Source: Candidatus Caldipriscus sp. T1.2
GTDB lineage: Bacteria; Hydrothermota; Hydrothermia; LBFQ01
Reading direction: 5' to 3'
DNA length: 6,122 nucleotides
NCBI GenBank assembly: GCA_000980735.1
Contig: LBFQ01000055.1
Location: 15,968 to 22,089 of the forward strand
A program made the translations under genes and the position numbers. Positions 1-5,300 of the stretch are shown piece by piece; the stretch's first letter is position 1; the number at the start of each line of letters is the position of its first letter. A model generated the notes under the pieces. That model made no database searches, was not told where the DNA came from, and saw only the letters and a program-made list of their open reading frames with translations.

Positions 1-37
1 AGCTTGCATGCCTGCAGGTCGACTCTAGAGGATCCCC
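1..37. other. Cloning-vector polylinker remnant (pUC-type)
   Basis: This stretch reads as the multiple cloning site of pUC18/19-family vectors. It starts with the HindIII end AGCTT and continues with SphI (GCATGC), PstI (CTGCAG), SalI (GTCGAC), XbaI (TCTAGA) and BamHI (GGATCC). It stops after the CCC of the SmaI site, where a blunt SmaI cut would fall. The natural insert therefore begins at about base 38. The first insert bases, AGCTTTAG, could be a filled-in HindIII end or simply chance. This segment should be trimmed before any biological reading. Confidence 0.96.
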
Positions 38-45
38 AGCTTTAG

Positions 46-59
46 TTCAACTTTAAAAT
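46..59 (+). promoter_or_regulatory. Putative -10-like promoter element of the HMA/thioredoxin operon
   Basis: The 14-mer TTCAACTTTAAAAT ends 8 nt before the ATG at 68. It matches the element upstream of 1252 at 13 of 14 positions, with the same 8-nt spacing. No Shine-Dalgarno sequence lies between it and the ATG. If TAAAAT is the -10 hexamer, transcription would start at or just before the ATG, giving a leaderless mRNA. No convincing -35 box is visible, and only 8 nt of insert precede the element before the vector junction. The promoter role is inferred from recurrence at four gene starts. Confidence 0.5.
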
Positions 60-67
60 ACTTTATT

Positions 68-283
68 ATGAAGAAGGTGATCTTAAAGGTCAAGGGGATG
101 AGTTGTATGGGATGCATTGCAAAGGTAAGGAAGGCGATAGAAAAGGAGGGGGGAAGGGAGGTTAAGGTTTCATTGGAGGAGGGTAAGGCGGATTTTTTCA
201 TGGAGAATGGGGACCTTCAGAATATCCTAAGATCCCTTGAGATGCTTGGATATCCTGCCGATGTTGAGCAAATCATCGGTTAA
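68..283 (+). CDS. Heavy-metal-associated (HMA) domain protein, CopZ/MerP-like
   Basis: This 71-aa protein is a single HMA domain of the normal stand-alone size. Residues 10-16 read GMSCMGC, the classic GMxCxxC metal-binding loop, with Cys13 and Cys16 as ligands. It is followed by an amphipathic helix and an alternating strand pattern ending near the C-terminus, as in ferredoxin-like metallochaperones. In this family the two cysteines bind Cu(I), Hg(II) or related soft metals and pass them to a partner ATPase or reductase. There is no signal peptide, so the protein should be cytoplasmic, unlike typical periplasmic MerP. It overlaps the downstream thioredoxin-like gene by 23 nt, which suggests translational coupling and a shared role. 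No transporter or regulator is visible because the insert begins just upstream. The metal specificity cannot be read from the sequence. Confidence 0.9.
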   Translation: MKKVILKVKGMSCMGCIAKVRKAIEKEGGREVKVSLEEGKADFFMENGDLQNILRSLEMLGYPADVEQIIG

Positions 284-593
284 AGTTGAGGTCCTTTTTT
301 GGGAAGTTTGTCCATCTTATCATAAGGCGATTGAGAGATTAAGGAAAGTACTTGATGAACTTGGGATTGATTACGAGCTGGAGCTTATAAGTGTTGAAAG
401 CGAAGAAGATGCTCAAAGGTTTGAATTTCCCGGTTCCCCAACCATAAGGATAAACGGTGAGGATATACAACCTGAGATGGCAAAACCACCGTATTCCTTA
501 AGCTGTAGGCTTTACATAATAGACGGAAGTTACTTACCCGCACCAACGGAGGATTACATAAAAAGAAGGGTTAAAGAGATCCTGAAATTATAG
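261..593 (+). CDS. Thioredoxin/glutaredoxin-fold protein, metal-operon associated
   Basis: This 110-aa protein has a compact thioredoxin-like layout. A first strand (VKVEVLFW) leads to a Cys-Pro at residues 17-18 (EVCPSYHKA), where a CxxC active site usually sits, but the second cysteine is replaced by Tyr-His. The segment FPGSPTIRING at 56-66 is typical of the cis-proline loop, with Pro60. A second cysteine, Cys82 in SLSCRLY, could pair with Cys17. Similar small proteins occur beside mercury-resistance genes and are sometimes labelled alkylmercury lyase, though they lack a MerB fold. A thiol-redox or metal-binding role beside the HMA protein is inferred. I chose the ATG at 261 because it leaves a short tail before the first strand; an in-frame ATG at 237 would add eight residues. 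Neither has a good ribosome-binding site, which fits coupling to the upstream gene. Its stop overlaps the end of nuoI on the opposite strand. Confidence 0.8.
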   Translation: MLSKSSVKVEVLFWEVCPSYHKAIERLRKVLDELGIDYELELISVESEEDAQRFEFPGSPTIRINGEDIQPEMAKPPYSLSCRLYIIDGSYLPAPTEDYIKRRVKEILKL

Positions 594-1205
594 CTCCCTC
601 AGGAACCTCTTGTACCTATCGCTCATGTTGAACTTCTTGCTATCCTTGTAATACTCTTCCTCCTGCTCATGCCAGATCCTTGCAAGCTCTATCGGTTTGC
701 CCATATCCTTTGCCCTTCTGTAAAATCCCATCCATGCAAAAGTGGGCTTCTCCCCGAATTGCTCCCTCTTAGCCTCGTAAAGCCTAGCTTTATGCCAAAT
801 TAGGTCCTCCCTCCTATCCGTCGCAAGCTCGTAAATCTTTGTCATAACTATAGCTTCCTCGGGACAAGCCTCAACGCAAAAACCGCAATACAAACATCTC
901 GTAGCATCCCATATCCAAGTCATAGCATACCTCTCCCCCTTCCCTATGGGTTTATCCAAAGGATTAACCGCCCCCTCTATGTATATAGCTTCGGAAGGGC
1001 ATATGGCGGCGCAAAGCTGACATCCAACGCATCTTTCCGTAAGATCCTCATGCCACTGTAAGGATAAAGCCCACCTTGCCCTATCGGGCAAAACCCTTTT
1101 TTGCTTCGGATACTGAACCGTGAACCTGTTTGTTGCTATGTTCATTAACATATGCTTAAAGGTTATGCCCATTCCCCTTATGATGGCAAAAATTCCCCTA
1201 ATCAT
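588..1205 (-). CDS. nuoI: NADH-quinone oxidoreductase subunit I (NuoI)
   Basis: This 205-aa protein is a two-cluster ferredoxin of complex I. It carries CVGCQLCAAICP (Cys59, 62, 65, 69) and CLYCGFCVEACP (Cys104, 107, 110, 114), two CxxCxxCxxxCP motifs that bind the N6a and N6b [4Fe-4S] clusters. These pass electrons toward NuoB and quinone on the cytoplasmic face of the membrane. The N-terminal amphipathic stretch GMGITFKHML, the QYP segment near residue 31, the GERY segment before the second cluster, and the acidic/aromatic C-terminal region are usual for NuoI, and the length is within the normal range. The ATG at 1205 lies 9 nt after the shared TTAAAAT element and has no Shine-Dalgarno site. 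No other nuo gene is in the window: upstream is a divergent nitroreductase gene and downstream a convergent thioredoxin-like gene. A stand-alone ferredoxin serving another oxidoreductase is possible but less likely. Confidence 0.92.
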   Translation of the reverse strand: MIRGIFAIIRGMGITFKHMLMNIATNRFTVQYPKQKRVLPDRARWALSLQWHEDLTERCVGCQLCAAICPSEAIYIEGAVNPLDKPIGKGERYAMTWIWDATRCLYCGFCVEACPEEAIVMTKIYELATDRREDLIWHKARLYEAKREQFGEKPTFAWMGFYRRAKDMGKPIELARIWHEQEEEYYKDSKKFNMSDRYKRFLREL

Positions 1206-1214
1206 TGATAGGGT

Positions 1215-1228
1215 ATTTTAAGGTGGAA
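1215..1228 (-). promoter_or_regulatory. Putative -10-like promoter element of nuoI
   Basis: Read on the minus strand this is TTCCACCTTAAAAT, matching the element of the divergent gene at 13 of 14 positions. It ends 9 nt before the nuoI ATG. No Shine-Dalgarno sequence lies in the gap, so the transcript is predicted to be leaderless or nearly so. The element forms the left arm of the 29-nt palindrome between the divergent genes. No clear -35 box is seen. The promoter role is an inference from recurrence. Confidence 0.5.
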
Positions 1229-1229
1229 A

Positions 1230-1243
1230 TTCAACCTTAAAAT
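1230..1243 (+). promoter_or_regulatory. Putative -10-like promoter element of the nitroreductase pair
   Basis: The sequence is TTCAACCTTAAAAT, ending 8 nt before the ATG at 1252. It is nearly identical in sequence and spacing to the element before the gene at 68. No Shine-Dalgarno motif precedes this ATG (the gap is TTACACCT). It is the right arm of the intergenic palindrome, so transcription of this operon and of nuoI may be linked. Confidence 0.5.
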
Positions 1244-1251
1244 TTACACCT

Positions 1252-1713
1252 ATGATTAACTTCTCGGAAAAATTTTTGGATGTTCCAGTAGAAGATGGAA
1301 AACTTAAGATACTTGAGGAGAGTACCCTTTACGTTCCACATGGTTACAACCCACCTCAACCCTGGAGGGTGGTGGTGGTAAAAAGTCCAGAAAGGGTGAG
1401 GGAGTTAGTGAAGTTCCATAGGATAAAGTCCCCCGTAATATTTTTATTCTTCGTGGAAAAGTGGGTTTCAACCGACAAATGTATGACAACCTTGGCGTCG
1501 GGATGTGCGCAGGCGGTGAATTTGGCTGTTCAGGCGAGTGCCCTAAATCTCGCCTGTTTCATAGACATAGACCCACCAAAAGATTTTGTGGATAAGGCGT
1601 TTGAGATGGCGAAAATTTCAAAAATAGAGTACGATCTTTCCGCTGTTGGGTTTGTAGGGTATCCCGCAAAGGAGGAAAAGAAAGTCTTCTTTGAGGTCGA
1701 GAGAAGGGGGTAA
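1252..1713 (+). CDS. Nitroreductase-family protein, short form lacking the N-terminal Arg motif
   Basis: This 153-aa protein resembles the flavin-dependent nitroreductase fold but is shorter than the usual 170-220 aa. Residues 27-43 (YVPHGYNPPQPWRVVVV) match the family's active-site loop and following strand, usually aPSxxNxQPWxfvvv, with Asn33, Gln36, Pro37 and Trp38 kept and Ser replaced by His30. Residues 77-104 (CMTT...NLACFID) fit the long central helix followed by the 'GL' turn, and VGFVGYPA at 132-139 matches the C-terminal GYP segment. The N-terminal RRSxR motif that contacts the FMN phosphate is absent, and no in-frame coding precedes the ATG. Three cysteines (77, 85, 102) lie in or near the helix. 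It is followed 3 nt later by a second nitroreductase-family gene, so the two are almost certainly co-transcribed. The substrate is unknown; a heteromeric partner or degenerate subunit is possible. Confidence 0.75.
   Translation: MINFSEKFLDVPVEDGKLKILEESTLYVPHGYNPPQPWRVVVVKSPERVRELVKFHRIKSPVIFLFFVEKWVSTDKCMTTLASGCAQAVNLAVQASALNLACFIDIDPPKDFVDKAFEMAKISKIEYDLSAVGFVGYPAKEEKKVFFEVERRG
1704..1710 (+). promoter_or_regulatory. Purine-rich ribosome-binding site of the second nitroreductase gene
   Basis: AAGGGGG ends 6 nt before the ATG at 1717 and lies inside the last codons of the upstream gene. It resembles a Shine-Dalgarno sequence with normal spacing and supports this start. It contrasts with the four operon-first genes of the window, which have no such site. 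Confidence 0.5.
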
Positions 1714-1716
1714 AAT

Positions 1717-2316
1717 ATGGTACTGGATTTTATAAAACAAAGGAGAACGATAAGGAAATACAAGAAGGGATTAATTCCATCTGAGGAAGCCCTTGAGGAG
1801 ATCTTATCCGCGGTTAGACTAATATACGCGCAATATCCCATACCCTTTAAGCTTTACATTGTATCGGGAAGGACCAGGTTGGAATTGGTACCCATAATAA
1901 GACAGCATTACTCAATATTCAGGGACCTTGCCCTTATAGGGAAGGCGGTTCCCGAAGAAGCAAGGCCTATGCTTGAAAATATTATGGTGGAGTTTATGAA
2001 GGATCTCGGGGGAGCTCCTATGACATTAATTGGGCTTACCAAACTTTACGATTGGAAATTGAATAAAGAAGAATGGCCAGATTGGGCGATAAGGAACTGG
2101 AAGATTTCCTGGATGATCGCCCAGGCGATAATGCTTTATGCTAAGAAAAACGGTTTGGATACGGGAAGCTTAACATGTGCAAGCACAAGCATAGAGGAAA
2201 AGATCCTTGAATTTCTTGGGGAAAGGGACCTTAACATAGCATTCGTCTTAAACTTGGGTTATGGGGATGAAAACCCCATACCTAAGGATGTTGAGTGGAA
2301 GGTTGCGGAAATTTGA
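1717..2316 (+). CDS. Nitroreductase-family protein
   Basis: This 199-aa protein begins with FIKQRRTIRKYK; Arg9, Arg10 and Arg13 form the RRxxR motif that in nitroreductases binds the FMN phosphate. The helix after it (SEEALEEILSAV) is typical. At residues 37-51, where the family normally has the PSxxNxQPW loop, the sequence is YAQYPIPFKLYIVSG, so the Ser, Asn and Gln-Pro are gone while the strand is kept. A hydrophobic helix ending in YAKKNGLDTG (141-150) matches the 'A..lGL.t' segment, and LNLGYGDENPIPK (178-190) matches the C-terminal GYP region. Trp residues are frequent at 113-132. The family usually reduces nitro, quinone or flavin substrates with NAD(P)H, or dehalogenates or dehydrogenates; which applies here is not clear. 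The gene starts 3 nt after the previous nitroreductase-like gene. The missing loop may be supplied by that neighbour. Confidence 0.85.
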   Translation: MVLDFIKQRRTIRKYKKGLIPSEEALEEILSAVRLIYAQYPIPFKLYIVSGRTRLELVPIIRQHYSIFRDLALIGKAVPEEARPMLENIMVEFMKDLGGAPMTLIGLTKLYDWKLNKEEWPDWAIRNWKISWMIAQAIMLYAKKNGLDTGSLTCASTSIEEKILEFLGERDLNIAFVLNLGYGDENPIPKDVEWKVAEI

Positions 2317-2317
2317 G

Positions 2318-2331
2318 AACAGCCTTAAAAT
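2318..2331 (+). promoter_or_regulatory. Putative -10-like promoter element of the C25 protease gene
   Basis: AACAGCCTTAAAAT lies in the 21-nt gap after the second nitroreductase gene and ends 6 nt before the ATG at 2338. It shares CAnCCTTAAAAT with the intergenic elements at 1215-1243 (11 of 14 positions match the one before 1252). No Shine-Dalgarno sequence is present. This suggests the protease gene has its own promoter and a leaderless start rather than depending on read-through. Confidence 0.45.
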
Positions 2332-2337
2332 AGAAAT

Positions 2338-5300
2338 ATGGTTCTCCTCTTTGGGGTTTTCACGGTAAGGTTTGAGGAACTTGAAAATTTACCAAAGTTT
2401 GCGGAATTTTCGGGTTTTCCCCTCATTCCCTATAAGGCCCTTGTGATAAACCTTGGGGAAGATGAAAAAGTTTCGGGAATAAGGATAAAATCAATAAAAC
2501 AGAGGGAGATAAGCTACAAATTGGATTTTGCCTTACCCGTTGATACGCCCGGTTCCCAAACTCCAAAAACTTACCTCCCTCAAATATACCCAAAGGAAAT
2601 CGTTTTTGTGGGGAATCAGGGCTTCTTCAGGGGGAACAGGTTAGTGTTTATAATTGTTAGCGCGATACAGATAAGGAACGGGAGAATTTACCTTAACGAG
2701 GAGGTATCTTTTGAGGTTATAAAGTCCAAGGAAAACTTAAGGTTCTCAAGGCCGAGGTACTCGGACGATAGGATATGGGGAGGGACATTTAAACTTCTCG
2801 GGATATCAAAATATCAAACCTCATCCTTCCTCCCACAGGACAGGGTGGATTTAGCGATAATTACGACCGAGAACCTAAAGCCCCATTGGAAGAATATTGC
2901 GGATTTTAAGAACTCTATGGGGATAAGGACGGAGATATACACCGTTGAATGGATCTCCTCAAACTTTCCCGGAAACTCAATACCTACGAAGATAAGAAAT
3001 TTCTTGAAATACCTTTATGAAAACTTTGGACTCTCTGCCCTTTTGATAGGGGCAGATCCACAGGAGGTTCCACCTCTAAGGACAAACGTACCCCTATTCT
3101 ATGACACATTAAGCGGATATGGTAGCAGTTTTAGGGATTTCTTATTAACGGACTTTTATTATTCCGCCCTTGATGGGGAATGGAACACGAACGGGGACAG
3201 GTGGGACGGTGGGTGGGGTGATACTCTGGATCTAATACCCGATATCCTCGTCGGAAGGGTACCATTTTCTTCACCAGAAAATGTAATAAACTACGTAAAC
3301 TCCCTGATAGATTACGAAACGCGTAGGAACTTTGATTCTCCGAATTTCGTTTTCTTCGGATCGAACCTTTTTGGGGACACCGCAAATCCCGACAGTGCAG
3401 ATGGATGTATGATAGCCCTATATATCTCAAACAGGCTCACAACCATCCCACCTTCCCAAAAGAAGCTCGTATGTGAGAGAGCGTCGGCAATTGTAAGGGA
3501 TACTTTAAACTTCTATAAACCCGTTATGGTTTTTGGGATAGGGCATTCAAACCACAGGTATATTTTGACGAGATATTCCACTTCCGTCGCGGATGCCTTC
3601 GATTACAGGAGGTTGGACGAGCTAAACTTTAAGTTCATAGCAACTTGGATAGGGTGTTTTATTAACGATCCATTTTCAAACTCCGTGGGTTTGGAGGCGG
3701 TGAAGAGGGGTAAGGCGGTTGCATCCGTAGGGGCATCGAAGGCGGACTTCATTTTATCCGATATGATATGGCGGGAAGTATATGACTCAATAAACGCATT
3801 TGGTGGTTTCCCGTATTTGGGCACAGTGGTAAATTATGCAAAGATAAGGTACTATTCTATAGCGCAGAGCAATCCCCTGTTCAGGTACTTACTTTTCGCA
3901 TACAACATAATAGGGGATCCAACCGTTAGGGTTTTCAAGGAAAATAGGCAAAGGCTCCTCGTAAATTATACGGTCTCCGACACCATCGTTATTTTCAACG
4001 TCTTGGACTCTCTAACCCTATCTCCCAAACCCTTCGTAAAAATAACACTTTCCGATTCCCGCGAAGTAGTGGCGGAGGGTATCACTAACCTTTCCGGGAG
4101 TGTATCGTTCGTTATAAAGAGAAACGACACTTTAAAATGGACCGCATGGCACCCATCAAGCCTGATATACAGGGGCACCCTTTCCGCAAACTATAACGGT
4201 TATTATTTGAAGATAGACTCAATTGCCCTATCCTCAAGCAACGATACGACGGATCTTATGATATGGATCAGAAATCTCGGTTCATCACCCACAACATTAT
4301 CTCCAATCTTAAACTCTTCCGACTTTTTCATCCTCTCCTCACCATTTCCATCCCTTGTACCCCCTAGGTCCTCCGTTAGGTTTATTTGGAGGGTTTATAG
4401 GAATCCGTTTTCATCAAACAAGTATTCAAAGGTCAAGGTAAATTTAAACGGTACTTGGGATTCCGCTTATGTTTGGCTTGGAGGTCCAAGGTTAGTTTTC
4501 CATTCCGCAAAATGGAGGTACTTCGCGGATACTTTAATTCTGTTCTTTGACATCTCAAACTCCGGGAACGATACCGCATTTAACGTGAGGGTGGTAGTTG
4601 ATAGTTCGTCCTTAACTCCTTTGGGAGGGAATCAGATAAGCAGGCTTTCACCTGGTGAATTTTCAAGGTATTCCCTAAATTTCCGCCTTAGGGGTCCCTT
4701 CCCTTATGGGCAGTGGCTAAGATTCAGGCTTTATGCCGGACCCGTTATTTATGGGTTTTATAGGATAAGGATAGATACGCCCAGGGTTTCAATAACCGAC
4801 TACTCAACGGAACCGATAAATAAGGGGGTGATAATTAGATGGGGATATACGGGGGATACTACGAAGAGGTACAATTGGAGGGTTTATGCGGATGGATCCC
4901 CCGTCGACCTTGACACGCCAAGTGGCTCAAACTTCACATATATAACCCAAGATTACACGCCAAGGAGGTTTTCCGTTACCGTTGTTCAGGATGGGATAGA
5001 GGGGGATACGGCATTTTCCATAACGGAAAGCCCAAACCCAACCCTACACTTCGTAAGGGATATAGATTACATCCTTTATTCCGCTTATCCTAGGTATAGC
5101 CTGTACTCAGGACCAATATTTGCCCAGCTTATACCAAACACCGCGGAGATTGAAATGGTTAGCGCATCCGCCTTTAACAGGATATACGCCTTAAGGCTTG
5201 ATGGTTCGGAGATTTGGAGGGCTCACCTATCAAGCTGGATAGAAACCTTCCCGGTTGTTGCGGATGTTGATGGGGATAAATACCTTGATGTGATAGTTGG

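Larger units (their letters stand above)
1215..1243. repeat. 29-nt near-perfect palindrome in the divergent intergenic region
   Basis: The arms ATTTTAAGGT (1215-1224) and ACCTTAAAAT (1234-1243) are exact reverse complements. The 9-nt core GGAAATTCA keeps a symmetric GAA/TTC, so apart from the central base only one symmetric pair of positions (1225 and 1233) breaks the palindrome. It fills most of the 46 nt between nuoI and the first nitroreductase gene. The symmetry may arise simply from two back-to-back copies of the promoter-like element, or it may be an operator letting one dimeric regulator control both genes. A stem-loop role in RNA is unlikely, because it would lie at or upstream of both predicted transcription starts. 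Confidence 0.75.

Noticed and set aside
38..45. HindIII cloning junction as the true insert end
   Set aside because: AGCTT after CCCC would fit a filled-in HindIII end, but intact HindIII sites occur inside the insert near 1849, 2164 and 5339, so a random blunt fragment is equally possible.
237..260. Upstream in-frame ATG at 237 as the start of the thioredoxin-like gene
   Set aside because: It would add eight residues not expected before the first beta strand and increase the overlap with the HMA gene to 47 nt; the ATG at 261 gives a natural N-terminus. Neither start has a strong ribosome-binding site, so this is a preference, not proof.
261..593. Alkylmercury lyase (MerB) assignment for the small thioredoxin-like protein
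   Set aside because: At 110 aa it is about half the size of MerB and lacks the MerB catalytic cysteine arrangement; the cis-Pro loop and Cys-Pro fit a thioredoxin fold better.
1215..1243. Intrinsic terminator or RNA hairpin for the intergenic palindrome
   Set aside because: It lies between two divergent gene starts, not after a gene end, the arms are AT-rich, and no transcript from this window is expected to end there.
1711..1716. TAAAAT directly before the ATG at 1717 as a further promoter element
   Set aside because: It touches the ATG with no spacing, includes the stop codon of the preceding gene, and lacks the upstream CAnCC; a Shine-Dalgarno-like AAGGGGG better explains this start.
1304..1841. 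Minus-strand open frames at 1304-1489 and 1530-1841
   Set aside because: They lie antisense to two nitroreductase-family genes with clear motifs, have no recognisable domains, and have low-complexity composition.
4132..4140. Another TTTAAAATG string that resembles the promoter element followed by ATG
   Set aside because: It sits inside the peptidase coding frame, lacks the CAnCC portion, and the ATG opens no plausible gene.
3131..4178. Minus-strand open frames at 3131-3430, 3603-3824 and 3966-4178
   Set aside because: All lie antisense inside the long peptidase frame, whose translation shows continuous family motifs here; their products show no domain and odd composition.
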